A stretch of DNA of 59,633 nt from an uncultured Bacilli bacterium (lineage in GTDB: Bacteria; Bacillota_I; Bacilli_A; RF39; UBA660). The translations under genes were made by a program, and so were the position numbers. The notes below the pieces were generated by a model. That model had not been told where the DNA came from. It searched no databases and saw nothing but the letters and a program-made list of their open reading frames with translations. Numbering within the stretch: position 1 is the first letter of the stretch; the number at the start of each line of letters is the position of its first letter. This document shows positions 8,777-18,568 of this stretch, one piece after another. The stretch lies in assembly GCA_934096735.1 (NCBI GenBank), contig CAKOMS010000004.1, positions 1 through 59,633 of the forward strand. Direction: 5' to 3'.

Positions 8777-10678
8777 TTAATTTAACATAAGAGTAATTGT
8801 AGTCTCAACACTTTGAAAACTATTAGCTTTAGGACTCATATATATAACAGTATCTCCACTACCACTATATTTAACTTTAAAATCTTTTAAAGTCTTAGTA
8901 GCATCTTCTTTGCTCATGCCAATTACATTTGGTACTTCCATATATTTAACATCTAAATAACTATATTCTTTAATCATACCACCATCAGTCTCAGGTATTT
9001 TTAAAGTTTCAATTAAAGAAAGCATTATACTTCTAGCAATTGGAGCAGAAACAGTTCCACCATATTGTGTTACCCCTTTAGGATTATCTATAGCAACATA
9101 AACTACACCCTTAGGATTATCAGCAGGTAAAAATCCAATAAATGAAAGTATATAATTACCAACCATATATTTTCCATCACTTACCTTTTGGGCAGTACCA
9201 GTCTTACCACCAACTCTATAATTTTCTATATAAGCATTTCTTCCAGTACCATTAGATACAACACTTTCAAGAGCAAATCTAACAAGTTTACTAGTATTTT
9301 CACTTATAACTCTTCTTTTAGTAACAGTCTTTTTCTCAAGCAAAATAGATTCACTACTAGGATCAATTATTCTTTTAACTACATAAGGAGTATTTAAAAA
9401 TCCTCCATTAATTGCCGCAGAAACTGCTACTACTTGTTGAATTGGAGTAACACTTATACCTTGACCAAATGCTGTAGTAGCAGTTTCTACTGGACCCATA
9501 TTACTAGTTTTAAATAAAATACCATTACCTTCACCATTTAAATCAATTCCAGTTTTAGTTCCAAATCCAAAATCTCTTATATGTTTCATTAATTTTTCAG
9601 TTCCAAGTCTTTGACCTAACGTAACAAAACCAGGATTGCAAGAATTCTCAACGACTTCTAAATAAGTTTGAACACCATGACCACCATGTTTCCAACAATG
9701 AAGTGTTGAACCATCTACATTTATACTACCTCCATCAGTAAACTGATCTTTAAATATATCAACAACATTTTCTTCAATACTACTAGCAAGTGTAATAATT
9801 TTAAAAGTAGACCCAGGTTCATAAGTCATCCATATAGGTAAATTTCTATTAATAACTTCTTCGCTATAATCTTGATAATTATCCGGATCAAATGATGGTT
9901 TACTAGAAATACCTAAAATTTCTTCAGTAGATGGTTCCATTACAATAGCAAGAGCATGATCTGCATCATATTTTTTAGTAGCCTTATTAAGTTCATTATC
10001 AATAGATTTCATTACTTCAATATCTATTGTTAATTCTAAAGTAAGACCCTTAGTGGGAGCAACATAACTATCTGGTACTTCAAGTTTATTACCTTTTCCA
10101 TCACTATAATATTTTAATTCTCCATTATTTCCTTTTAAATAATCATCATAAGTAAGTTCTAATCCAGAAAGACCTTGATTATCACTTCCAACAAACCCAA
10201 TTATATGACTAAGCATATCTTTATAAGGATAATATCTTTTTGAATCAACTACCAAATATACTCCATCATAACCAAGTGCATCAATTTTATCTGCCACACT
10301 ACTATCTAAATCCATTCCTTTTCTTATTATTTCCATACTACTATTTTTAGATACATATTTATAAACATCATCATAATTACAATTAAGTATTTTGCTAATA
10401 TCTTCACTTACTTTTTCTTTATCTTTAATTTGATTAGGAACAACATAAACAGTAGTAGTAACTACACTTGTAGCAAGAACTACTCCATTTCTATCCACAA
10501 TATCTCCCCTTGGAGCATTAATAGTCATCTTTCTACTCCATAAATCCTCAGTTAATTTAGAAAGCTTATTATAAGAAAAAACTTGTATATAAAAAACCTT
10601 ACCAATAATTAATATTAAAGCTATAACTACTACTAAAAAAACTACTCTTATTCTAAAATGTTTATCATAAAAAAACAT
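8777..10678 (-). CDS. spoVD: SpoVD-type class B penicillin-binding protein
   Basis: Transpeptidase that cross-links peptidoglycan. 633 aa: an N-terminal membrane anchor (about residues 10-30), a PBP dimerisation domain, a transpeptidase domain with SxxK (STFK, residues 290-293), SxN (SCN) and KTG (KTGTAQ), then one C-terminal PASTA domain (EVPNVIGMSKEDATKTL...). The single PASTA domain and the place after pbpB suggest SpoVD (spore cortex synthesis) rather than vegetative FtsI. I use the ATG at 10678, preceded by TTGGTGA, rather than the TTG 12 nt upstream. A sigma-E-like promoter is possible upstream. A second vegetative class B PBP is the alternative. Confidence 0.85.
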   Translation of the reverse strand: MFFYDKHFRIRVVFLVVVIALILIIGKVFYIQVFSYNKLSKLTEDLWSRKMTINAPRGDIVDRNGVVLATSVVTTTVYVVPNQIKDKEKVSEDISKILNCNYDDVYKYVSKNSSMEIIRKGMDLDSSVADKIDALGYDGVYLVVDSKRYYPYKDMLSHIIGFVGSDNQGLSGLELTYDDYLKGNNGELKYYSDGKGNKLEVPDSYVAPTKGLTLELTIDIEVMKSIDNELNKATKKYDADHALAIVMEPSTEEILGISSKPSFDPDNYQDYSEEVINRNLPIWMTYEPGSTFKIITLASSIEENVVDIFKDQFTDGGSINVDGSTLHCWKHGGHGVQTYLEVVENSCNPGFVTLGQRLGTEKLMKHIRDFGFGTKTGIDLNGEGNGILFKTSNMGPVETATTAFGQGISVTPIQQVVAVSAAINGGFLNTPYVVKRIIDPSSESILLEKKTVTKRRVISENTSKLVRFALESVVSNGTGRNAYIENYRVGGKTGTAQKVSDGKYMVGNYILSFIGFLPADNPKGVVYVAIDNPKGVTQYGGTVSAPIARSIMLSLIETLKIPETDGGMIKEYSYLDVKYMEVPNVIGMSKEDATKTLKDFKVKYSGSGDTVIYMSPKANSFQSVETTITLMLN

Positions 10679-10693
10679 AGCATTCACCAATAA

Positions 10694-10722
10694 ATACTAT
10701 GTTTTAAATCTTAAAAATATAT
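10694..10722 (-). promoter_or_regulatory. possible sigma-E-like promoter for spoVD
   Basis: Minus-strand ATATATT (10716-10722), 14-nt spacer, CATAGTAT (10694-10701), against the Bacillus sigma-E pattern of KMATATT and CATACAAT. The match is partial and the DNA is very AT-rich, so chance is a real alternative. Confidence 0.3.
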
Positions 10723-10726
10723 TATC

Positions 10727-13567
10727 TTAATTTGTATAAACAAATACATTACCAACATCTGATGCAACTCTATTTGAATAATTACCAGAAATATTTATAT
10801 CTTTATTAAGTAAATTATATTCTCTTATAATATTTCCATTATCACTTGTAATATTTCCACCAAAAATACTTATAGTTATTGGTTTTTCTACATTAGTCTT
10901 ACTAGCATAATGTCCATAATATGCATCATTTACTTCAACATAAATTGCATCCCCTGTTGGATTTATCTTACCAACAGTTTTTTCTAAATTAGCATCTAAT
11001 ACTTTTTCACCAAATGCTTTAATTTCTCCACCTGCAATATTTAATACTCCTAGTTTCATACCAACAACATTAAGACCACTTACAGTTCCACCATTAATAT
11101 TTACTGTCATATAACTTGGCATATAAATAGCAGTATCTCCATCAGCAGTAACAGTAGCACCATCATAAATATTTACAGTAGGATTTTGTTTATATTGACT
11201 ATCATAATTTCCGCTTATAGCAAATCTATTTCTAGAAATTACTGTGCCATAAACATCAATATTAATATTAGAACCAAATACAGATACTCCAATACCCATT
11301 GCATCAATAGTAACATCATCACTAATTACAAGTCTAGCATTATTAAAATCTGTAAAATCATCTTCTCCATCTCTAGTAGCACCATACTGAATAAGTCCAT
11401 AAGGAGAATCATCATAATTAACAATCTTACCATTTTTAATAGTTAATGTTTTACCTTCAAAACTATAAGCAAATAACATATTACTATTCATACTAGCAGA
11501 AATAGTATGACCATTTAAATTAAGAGTAGTATCTTTTATATAGTCAAAATATATGAGTTTATTAATAGTAAAATCAGAAAGTATATTCATTTCATTTGTA
11601 CTATTATCTTTCTTTAATTCATCAACTGCATAATTAATACTATTTGCATCATACTTAATACCATTAACTTCTAAAGCAGCTCTAGAAGTATCTGAATAAA
11701 CAAAAGCATTATTTTCTCTAGCTTCTCTAGTTTCATATATTCCAGCCATTTTAATATACTCTTGAGTAGTATTATATTCTCTTATTTTATTTCCAGAAGT
11801 ACTACTAATTTCTCCACCATTAACAGTAATGTTTATTGGACTTCCATTAGTATTCTTTTTATAATGATTATAATATCCATCACTAACTTCAACATAAATA
11901 GCATCACCAGTAGGATTAATTCCACCAGATTTTTCTTTTAAATCAGCATCATTAACATATTCTCCAACACCATTTACATGTCCACTAATAATATTTAATT
12001 CACCAAGTTTCATACCAATACCAGTTTTACCACTAACAGTTCCACCATTTACATTTACTTTCATATAACTTGGCATATATATAGCAGTTTCATTTTCTGA
12101 AGTAACATTAGCACCAACTAAAATATTAATTTCAGGATTTTGCATATATTGATTATAATAATTTCCACTTATAGCAAATCCATTTTGAGATTTAATAGTA
12201 CCAAAAACATCTAAAATTAAATTAGTACCCATTACAATAACACCTTGACCAACAGCATCTACTGTTAAATTATTTGCTAAAACAAGTTTTGCATTGTTAA
12301 AATCAGTAACATCATTTTCATCACTTGTTCTAGTTGCACCAAATGCAATAATACCATAATCACTATCTGCAGTATTTTTAATAGTACCATTATATATAGA
12401 TAATGCATTACCTGTAAAACTATAAATAAACATTAAATTATTATTACTAATATTTCCAGATATAGTATGACCACCTAAATCAATAGTTATATCTCTATTA
12501 TAAGAAATATTAATTCTTTCAGTAACTTCAACATCTCTAACTAAAGTTATATAACTATTTTTAGAATTATCAATAGCATCTTGTAAACTCTTATAATAAT
12601 TTATTCCATCAGTTGCTATAACATCAGGACTCAAAACTACATCAGAATTTTGTCTTAAATCATAAGAAACCAAATCATCTACAGACCATCCAAAACTAAA
12701 AGATATATTAGTTCCTAAATATTTTGGAGTTACTTTTAGTTTTATATCTCCATCTGTTAATTTTATTTTAATAGCCTTATTTCCAATTTCATTTTCATTA
12801 AATTCAACCCATTCAGTTCCATTAAAGTAGCTATAATTCATTGCAGAAGTATCCATTAATGTAAGTTCTTTACCTTCATAACTATTTGCTTTAACACTTA
12901 TTGTAAATTCATTTTCTTCATTTAAATACATTTCTTTAGGTAAATTTAAAGTGAACTTTGGAGCAATCTTAACAATTGGTTCATCAAGTTCATATTCAAA
13001 ATTAGCATTTTGATCAACTTTTGATAAATCTACTGTTGCATTAACACCTTCACTTGTAAAATAAAATCCACCTATCCAAGTAGCAGGTACTATAATTTTT
13101 CCATTTTCATATTTTGCTTTACCACTTGCTTGATTATAGGGAGAAATGGATCCCTCATCAATAATACCATCAAATGGTATTTCTAATTCTTTTTCTTTAT
13201 TATTAACAAAGAAAATATTTAAATTCTTTTCAACTTCTAAAGCTTCACTTTCAGTAAGTGGAGTTAGTTTTCCAGAATTAAGTTCAACTCTACTCCAACT
13301 TTCAGTTAAATCACTATAATAAAGTGTATCTACTTTAGTTGTATCAATATCATGATTAAGAGCAAGTTGAATTTTAGCTTCGTTCATACCAGCAATACCT
13401 GCAGCAGCAAAAGTTATAATAGTATCATTATCAAACTTTGTTCCACCAAAAATATAAACATCACCAGTATAAGAAGAACTACTTTCTTTAATAACACTAG
13501 CATTTACGTTAATAGTCATAAAAACACTTAAAACTAATACTAATATTATTTTCTTAATACATTTCAT
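10727..13567 (-). CDS. secreted beta-helix surface protein with internal duplication
   Basis: 946-aa protein with a clear N-terminal signal peptide (KKIILVLVLSVFMTINVNA). Residues about 30-310 are beta-rich and unrecognised. The rest is two tandem copies of a roughly 300-residue module rich in short repeating strands of the form 'v.vNGGTVsG', 'GHTIS' and 'GDAIYVEV', as in right-handed parallel beta-helix (pectate-lyase-like) folds. Both copies share landmarks such as TDFNNA, AIYMPSYM, GMKLG.LNI and NPTGDAIYVEV. No LPxTG motif, membrane anchor or lipobox is visible at the C-terminus. Role unknown; adhesion or glycan binding is plausible. It is inserted in the dcw cluster beside an InlB-repeat protein. 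Confidence 0.75.
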   Translation of the reverse strand: MKCIKKIILVLVLSVFMTINVNASVIKESSSSYTGDVYIFGGTKFDNDTIITFAAAGIAGMNEAKIQLALNHDIDTTKVDTLYYSDLTESWSRVELNSGKLTPLTESEALEVEKNLNIFFVNNKEKELEIPFDGIIDEGSISPYNQASGKAKYENGKIIVPATWIGGFYFTSEGVNATVDLSKVDQNANFEYELDEPIVKIAPKFTLNLPKEMYLNEENEFTISVKANSYEGKELTLMDTSAMNYSYFNGTEWVEFNENEIGNKAIKIKLTDGDIKLKVTPKYLGTNISFSFGWSVDDLVSYDLRQNSDVVLSPDVIATDGINYYKSLQDAIDNSKNSYITLVRDVEVTERINISYNRDITIDLGGHTISGNISNNNLMFIYSFTGNALSIYNGTIKNTADSDYGIIAFGATRTSDENDVTDFNNAKLVLANNLTVDAVGQGVIVMGTNLILDVFGTIKSQNGFAISGNYYNQYMQNPEINILVGANVTSENETAIYMPSYMKVNVNGGTVSGKTGIGMKLGELNIISGHVNGVGEYVNDADLKEKSGGINPTGDAIYVEVSDGYYNHYKKNTNGSPINITVNGGEISSTSGNKIREYNTTQEYIKMAGIYETREARENNAFVYSDTSRAALEVNGIKYDANSINYAVDELKKDNSTNEMNILSDFTINKLIYFDYIKDTTLNLNGHTISASMNSNMLFAYSFEGKTLTIKNGKIVNYDDSPYGLIQYGATRDGEDDFTDFNNARLVISDDVTIDAMGIGVSVFGSNINIDVYGTVISRNRFAISGNYDSQYKQNPTVNIYDGATVTADGDTAIYMPSYMTVNINGGTVSGLNVVGMKLGVLNIAGGEIKAFGEKVLDANLEKTVGKINPTGDAIYVEVNDAYYGHYASKTNVEKPITISIFGGNITSDNGNIIREYNLLNKDINISGNYSNRVASDVGNVFVYTN
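10740..12600 (-). repeat. tandem coding duplication inside the beta-helix gene
   Basis: Two consecutive modules of about 0.9 kb encode homologous sequence with conserved landmarks in the same order (TDFNNA, AISGNY, AIYMPSYM, GMKLG, NPTGDAIYVEV). They differ at many positions, so this is an old duplication. Confidence 0.8.
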
Positions 13568-13585
13568 TTTTTAACCCTTTCTATA

Positions 13586-14590
13586 TTATTTTTCTAACCT
13601 AGCATTTCCAATACTTTTAATTTGGTTTTTGTTTGTAACATAACCATCCTTAGAAATCTTCTTAGTAATTACTTGACCACTAGTAGTTGTAATATCTAAA
13701 TAACCATCAACCTTTTCACCGTTCTTAGTTACATATAAAGTAGTTTGACCAACAATAGATGTTGCAATATCTTCTTTTAAATAGCTTATTACATCATTAT
13801 TCTTTGGTTCCTCAGGTTTAGTTGGTTCATCTGGAGCAACTACTGGAGTTTCAACCTTTTCCCATTTAGCTACTAAAGTAATATTTTTTACAACTTTTGA
13901 ATTAAAATTATATACTTTACCATCTAAATACCAACCCACAAACTTATAACCATCTCTAGTTGGATCTTTTGGTTTACTAACAGTTTTACCAGAAGTAACA
14001 CTAACATTTGAAATTTTACTTCCACCTTGTGTATCAAATTTAACTGTATATTTTGTAACTGTATTACTATTATTAGTTGTATTCTTTTCCCATTTTGCAG
14101 TAACAGTTTCATCACTAGTTATAGCACTTCCAACAGTAACTTCTTCATTATTCTTATTAAACCAACCTACAAACTTATAACCATCCTTAACAGGTGTAGG
14201 TAATTCTTTAATAACACCATTTTCTACAAGAATATCATTAACTGTACTACCACCATTTGAATCAAACTTCATAGTATAACTCTTTACAACTGTATTTCCA
14301 TCTTCTTTACTACTCCATTTAGCAACTAAAGTAATATCTTCTAGAACTGCCAAATCAAAATCATATAAAGTATCATTTAAATACCAACCAGAAAATACGT
14401 AACCATCTCTTGTAGGTTCACTTGGCTTACTTACTTTATCACCTTTTTTAACTTGAACACTACTTACAACAGATCCACCATTTGAATCAAATGTTACAGT
14501 ATATTTTTGCCCTTTTACAAAAAACACAGCACCAAGTATAGCAATAACTACTAATATTCCAATAATTACAAACGCACTTGACTTTTTCAT
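13586..14590 (-). CDS. membrane-anchored protein with three InlB B-repeats
   Basis: 334-aa protein with one N-terminal membrane segment (AFVIIGILVVIAILGAVFFV) and the rest predicted outside. Residues about 29-246 hold three Listeria-Bacteroides (InlB B) repeats, each running from 'YTVTFDSNGG' through 'P.....GY.F.GWY' to 'TLVAKW'. A Pro/Glu-rich linker (EPTKPEEPK) and a small C-terminal domain with G5-like character follow. Such repeats occur in surface adhesins; function here is unknown. It starts after AAAGGATG and lies 18 bp upstream of the beta-helix gene, so the two are probably co-transcribed. It follows a terminator closing the pbpB unit. Confidence 0.8.
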   Translation of the reverse strand: MKKSSAFVIIGILVVIAILGAVFFVKGQKYTVTFDSNGGSVVSSVQVKKGDKVSKPSEPTRDGYVFSGWYLNDTLYDFDLAVLEDITLVAKWSSKEDGNTVVKSYTMKFDSNGGSTVNDILVENGVIKELPTPVKDGYKFVGWFNKNNEEVTVGSAITSDETVTAKWEKNTTNNSNTVTKYTVKFDTQGGSKISNVSVTSGKTVSKPKDPTRDGYKFVGWYLDGKVYNFNSKVVKNITLVAKWEKVETPVVAPDEPTKPEEPKNNDVISYLKEDIATSIVGQTTLYVTKNGEKVDGYLDITTTSGQVITKKISKDGYVTNKNQIKSIGNARLEK

Positions 14591-14673
14591 ATTTCATCCT
14601 TTCTACTAATTTTAACAAAACATTCCAAGCTCTCTGCTATCATATTTTATTAATTAAAATATAACATTAAATT

Positions 14674-14702
14674 AAAAAAAAGACAACAAAAATTGCCTTT
14701 TA
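14674..14702 (-). terminator. terminator of the mraZ-pbpB unit
   Basis: AAAAGGCAA pairs with TTGTCTTTT (one G-U pair) and is followed by a long T run in the minus direction. It overlaps the pbpB stop codon. It separates pbpB from the inserted surface genes. Confidence 0.85.
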
Positions 14703-16826
14703 AGAAGACGAAAAAGTAATAGTTATTTCATCATCTTTATTAATAGTTGTACCTGGAGATATACTTTGATTAGTTAAAACCCCATAACCTTCATAATAAG
14801 CCTTTAAACCAAGTAAATTCATATATGTTTTAACTTCACTAACACTCCAACCACTCATATCTTCTAATACATAATTAGCACTATTAGATACTAAAAAAAC
14901 TTTTCCTCCAACTTGAACTTTACCATTTTTATTTGGATACTGATTAATAATATAATTACCATCTCCAATAACAAAAACTTTTAAACCTTTATCTCTAAGT
15001 TCACTTGTCACACTATTTATATCTTTACTAATATAATTATCTAAAGTTACAACTTTTTTCACAATATTATCTTCTCTATTTTCATATCCTAAATAAGCTG
15101 CAATATCATCAACAGTTTTAGCAAGCACCTTAGCAATATTACTAGCACCAGTATTAATCTTTTGTGTAGCAATATAAACTATATATTCTGGATTTTCTTC
15201 AGGAAATATACCAGCAAAACTTCTAACATAATCATTTGCACCTTTCAAATAACCTCCAGTCGGAGAAGCTATTTGTGCAGTACCAGTCTTACCAATCATA
15301 GTAGTTCTACTTGGTCTCCAATATTGTCCACTACTAAGTCCTTCATAAACCATATTATGCATAAGTCCTCTCATATAATCTACAGTTTCTTTACTATATA
15401 CTTTATTAATTTCAGTTCTCTTACCCTTATAAATAATTTTACCATCATCATCAACAATTTTATCAACTATATAAGGCTTTAAAGTAACTCCCCCATTAGT
15501 TAAAGAAGAAAGTGCTTGTAACATTTGAATAGGAGTAACAGTAATACCTTGTCCAAAAGAAGCAGTAGCAAGTTCACTCTTATATTCAATATTTACTTTA
15601 CCATCAACCTCATTAGCAAGTTCAACTCCGGTTTTACTAGCAAACCCAAGTTTACGATAATAATCTCCCAATATACCAGTTCCTTTTTCTTTTTCAAGAT
15701 TAAGTGCTAAATTAACAGCAGCAACATTTGAAGAATAAGCAAAACCTGTATCATAAGAAATAAGTCCCCATCCAGTTTTATTCCAATCCTTAATTTTAGT
15801 TTCACTATCTATTTCAATACTACCAGATTTATAAGTACTGCTTCCATCATATAAACCTTCTTCAATACTAGTAGCAAAAGAAAATATTTTCATTGTACTA
15901 CCAGGTTCATATTCATAACTAACTAAAGGATTATTATAATTTTTTAAAGTATTTAAATCATTTGGGTTAAAATTAGGATAAGTACTACTAGCTACAATAG
16001 CACCAGTTTTAGCATCCATTACAGCAAATATCATCCAATCCATTTCATATTCACTAGATAACTCTCTCGTAAGAGACTCAGCAAATCTTTGTATATTACT
16101 ATCAATAGTTAAATATATATTATCTCCATTTTTTTCTTTCTCAATTAAAACATCACTTGAAGGAAGAGTATAACCATAAGCATCAGTTTCATATGTTTTA
16201 CTACCATTAGTACCACTAAGTTGCTTATTATAATAACTCTCTATTCCAAGTTCTCCAACAATTTCACTATTATCATCATTACCATTTTTCTTAGCATATC
16301 CAATAATATAAGAAGCAAAACTACCCATACTATAAGTTCTCTTTTGACTAGCAATAAAATCTATTCCAGGCATTTCTAAAGCAGCAATTTTATTTTTTAA
16401 ATTTTCATCAATCCCTTTACCCTTAGATCCAAATTCAACTTGATATTTATTTTTATTTAATTGTTTCATTGCATCTTCATAACTAATACCTAAATATTCA
16501 TTTAACATCTTAGCAGTACTTTCTTTATCTACAACATGCTGTGGTTTATTTTTATTAGTAGTTCTATTACTATCTAAATATGCAATTATTTTATATGAAT
16601 TTACTACACTAGCAAGTACATTATCATCTTTATCATATATATTACCTCTCTTAGCATATATAATTTCTTTCTTAGTATTTCTATTACTTGCAAATTCACT
16701 TAAATTAATTCCATCAACTTTTGGACTTAATGCTACATAACTAAGTTTAATTATAATCATAAGAAAAAGAAAAGCCACAATAAAAATAATTGGTTTTTGA
16801 ATTTTTATAGTTGCCTTTCTTTTCAT
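14700..16826 (-). CDS. pbpB: division-type class B penicillin-binding protein (PBP2B/FtsI)
   Basis: Septal transpeptidase. 708 aa: cytoplasmic basic N-terminus, membrane anchor (about 13-33), dimerisation domain, transpeptidase domain with SxxK (STMK, residues 310-313), SxN (SSN) and KTG (KTGTAQI), and two C-terminal PASTA domains. It lies directly after ftsL in the mraZ-rsmH-ftsL-pbpB order, which with its two PASTA domains supports the pbpB call. The start follows AAGGAGATAAGTA. All catalytic motifs are present. Confidence 0.93.
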   Translation of the reverse strand: MKRKATIKIQKPIIFIVAFLFLMIIIKLSYVALSPKVDGINLSEFASNRNTKKEIIYAKRGNIYDKDDNVLASVVNSYKIIAYLDSNRTTNKNKPQHVVDKESTAKMLNEYLGISYEDAMKQLNKNKYQVEFGSKGKGIDENLKNKIAALEMPGIDFIASQKRTYSMGSFASYIIGYAKKNGNDDNSEIVGELGIESYYNKQLSGTNGSKTYETDAYGYTLPSSDVLIEKEKNGDNIYLTIDSNIQRFAESLTRELSSEYEMDWMIFAVMDAKTGAIVASSTYPNFNPNDLNTLKNYNNPLVSYEYEPGSTMKIFSFATSIEEGLYDGSSTYKSGSIEIDSETKIKDWNKTGWGLISYDTGFAYSSNVAAVNLALNLEKEKGTGILGDYYRKLGFASKTGVELANEVDGKVNIEYKSELATASFGQGITVTPIQMLQALSSLTNGGVTLKPYIVDKIVDDDGKIIYKGKRTEINKVYSKETVDYMRGLMHNMVYEGLSSGQYWRPSRTTMIGKTGTAQIASPTGGYLKGANDYVRSFAGIFPEENPEYIVYIATQKINTGASNIAKVLAKTVDDIAAYLGYENREDNIVKKVVTLDNYISKDINSVTSELRDKGLKVFVIGDGNYIINQYPNKNGKVQVGGKVFLVSNSANYVLEDMSGWSVSEVKTYMNLLGLKAYYEGYGVLTNQSISPGTTINKDDEITITFSSS

Positions 16827-16840
16827 TACTTATCTCCTTA

Positions 16841-17137
16841 TTATTTAACATTTACTATATTATCACTTATGTATGATAAACCATATTGATCTGCTATTTT
16901 TTGAATATTTTCCATACTAACAAGTTCATTTATTTGCATCTCTAAACTATCATTAGTATTTTTTTGCTTTTCAATTTTACTTCTTAATTTTTCATTATTT
17001 ATATTAACTTCAGACAAAAGTGCTTTACTAAATACATTTATTACAGGAATAGATACTACTAAAAATAGCAATATAAAATACATAAGTTTCTCTCCTTTTA
17101 ATAACTTAACTTTCTTTTTTGTATTATTTTTCTTCAT
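16841..17137 (-). CDS. ftsL: cell division protein FtsL
   Basis: Short bitopic divisome protein that bridges FtsB/DivIC and septal PBP activation. 98 aa: Lys-rich cytoplasmic N-terminus, one membrane segment at about residues 18-38, then a coiled coil (NNEKLRSKIEKQKNTND...) and a short C-terminal tail (IADQYGLSYI). FtsL proteins share little sequence, so the call rests on size, topology and exact position between rsmH and pbpB. One base separates it from rsmH. Confidence 0.88.
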   Translation of the reverse strand: MKKNNTKKKVKLLKGEKLMYFILLFLVVSIPVINVFSKALLSEVNINNEKLRSKIEKQKNTNDSLEMQINELVSMENIQKIADQYGLSYISDNIVNVK

Positions 17138-17138
17138 A

Positions 17139-18092
17139 CTATATCCTTTCTATTATTCTAAGTTTAGCACTATGACTTCTACTATTTTCTTTTAATTCTT
17201 CTTCACTAGCAGTAATAGGTTTCTTATTTATAATTCTTATCTTAGGTAAATACTCTAAAGGTATATTAGGAAGTCCTTTAACTATCTCATTAACCTCACT
17301 ATATTCTTTAAATATATTTTTAACAATCCTATCTTCTAATGAATGAAAACTAATAACTGACATTCTACCTCCACTTTTTAATAACTCAATTGCTTCCGGT
17401 AAAACTTTCTCAAGTACATTAATCTCATCATTAACAATAATTCTAATAGCTTGAAATATCTTTCTTTCAGGATGATTCTTATAAAAATAATTAGCTCCAG
17501 TAGCCTTTTTTATTATATTAACAAGTTCTAAAGTACTAATAATTTCTTTCTCTTTTCTTGCACTTACTATTTCTTTTGCTATTACTTTACTTAATTTTTC
17601 TTCTCCATATAAATAAAAATATTTAACTAAATCTTCTTCTTTCATTCCATTTACTACATCTTTAGCAGAAAATTTTGCATTCAAATTCATTCTCATATCT
17701 AAAGGAGCATCATTCATAAAAGAAAACCCTCTTTTTTCATCATCGATTTGTGGTGATGAAAACCCCAAATCAAATATTATTCCATCAACTTTATCTATTC
17801 CAATTTTTTCTAAAGCATCCTTCATATCCACAAAATTAATATCTAATATTTTAAAGTTATTACTAATTTTCGATAATTCATTAAATGAATACTTTCTTGC
17901 CTCTTCATCTTGATCAATACCTATAAGTAACCCATTTTTAAGCCTTTTTAATATTTCTTTGCTCATACCAGCATATCCCAAGGTAGCATCAACATATATT
18001 CCATCTTCTTTAATATTTAGTGAATCAATAATTTCTTTTTTCATAACACTATAATGTTTAAGTGGGAAACATTCATCTGTTACTTTATTCAT
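17139..18092 (-). CDS. rsmH: 16S rRNA (cytosine1402-N4)-methyltransferase RsmH
   Basis: SAM-dependent enzyme that methylates C1402 of 16S rRNA. The product has the family hallmarks HYSVMKKEI near the N-terminus, DATLGYAGMS (SAM-binding motif), FDLGFSSPQID, RGFSF, LDMRMN, and the C-terminal SFHSLEDRIVK and SRSHSAKLR. I place the start at the ATG at 18092, six nt after GAGGTGA; an ATG at 18098 is too close to that site. It overlaps the end of mraZ. Length (317 aa) is typical. Confidence 0.96.
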   Translation of the reverse strand: MNKVTDECFPLKHYSVMKKEIIDSLNIKEDGIYVDATLGYAGMSKEILKRLKNGLLIGIDQDEEARKYSFNELSKISNNFKILDINFVDMKDALEKIGIDKVDGIIFDLGFSSPQIDDEKRGFSFMNDAPLDMRMNLNAKFSAKDVVNGMKEEDLVKYFYLYGEEKLSKVIAKEIVSARKEKEIISTLELVNIIKKATGANYFYKNHPERKIFQAIRIIVNDEINVLEKVLPEAIELLKSGGRMSVISFHSLEDRIVKNIFKEYSEVNEIVKGLPNIPLEYLPKIRIINKKPITASEEELKENSRSHSAKLRIIERI

Positions 18093-18522
18093 CTGCATTC
18101 ACCTCAAATAAATTCTCAGCAATCTCTTCAAGTTTAGAAGAATTCTCATTTAAAAATTCATTATATAAAGTCTCATTCCATATTTCGATACGGTCATTTA
18201 CGCCGATTATTACACACTCTTTAGTAAGACCGGCGTAACTAACCAATGGGGAGGTTATGTTAATTCGACCTGATTGGTCAAAATCACATACAGTGGCACC
18301 AGCAAAAAAGGATCTCATAAATGTTCTAGCATCTTTCTTAGTAAACGGCAATTTTTCGAGTTTAGAAACAACTTTTTGCCACTCTTCTATTGTATAAAGA
18401 TATAAGCATTTTTCAAGTCCACGTGTAACCACGATTTTATCTTTTGCATATTCTCTAAATTTACCTGGCAAAACGATTCTACCTTTGACATCAATATTAT
18501 GATGATATTCGCCCATGAACAT
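18085..18522 (-). CDS. mraZ: transcriptional regulator MraZ
   Basis: AbrB-fold regulator of the dcw cluster. The 145-aa product has the two tandem MraZ half-domains: FMGEYHHNIDVKGRIVLP with KFRE near the N-terminus, then DQSGRINI with L..YAGL later. The start is the ATG at 18522, preceded by GTGGGTGAT, giving the family's normal MFMGEY beginning. A longer frame would run through the operator repeats. It heads the mraZ-rsmH-ftsL-pbpB unit. Four MraZ-type boxes lie immediately upstream, so autoregulation is likely. Confidence 0.96.
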   Translation of the reverse strand: MFMGEYHHNIDVKGRIVLPGKFREYAKDKIVVTRGLEKCLYLYTIEEWQKVVSKLEKLPFTKKDARTFMRSFFAGATVCDFDQSGRINITSPLVSYAGLTKECVIIGVNDRIEIWNETLYNEFLNENSSKLEEIAENLFEVNADE

Positions 18523-18531
18523 TCGTATCAC

Positions 18532-18568
18532 CCACTTTCTGACACTTTCATCCACTGTCTACCACCAT
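18532..18568 (-). promoter_or_regulatory. MraZ operator: four direct repeats with 10-bp period
   Basis: On the minus strand the heptamers ATGGTGG, ACAGTGG, AAAGTGT and AAAGTGG occur exactly every 10 bp (18562-18568, 18552-18558, 18542-18548, 18532-18538), each separated by 3 nt. Characterised MraZ proteins bind tandem GTGG-containing repeats of this spacing upstream of their own gene. The array starts at the -10 box and runs almost to the ribosome-binding site. Confidence 0.9.

Noticed and set aside
13586..14590. LPxTG-type sorting signal expected for an InlB-like protein
   Set aside because: None is visible; anchoring is by the N-terminal membrane helix instead.
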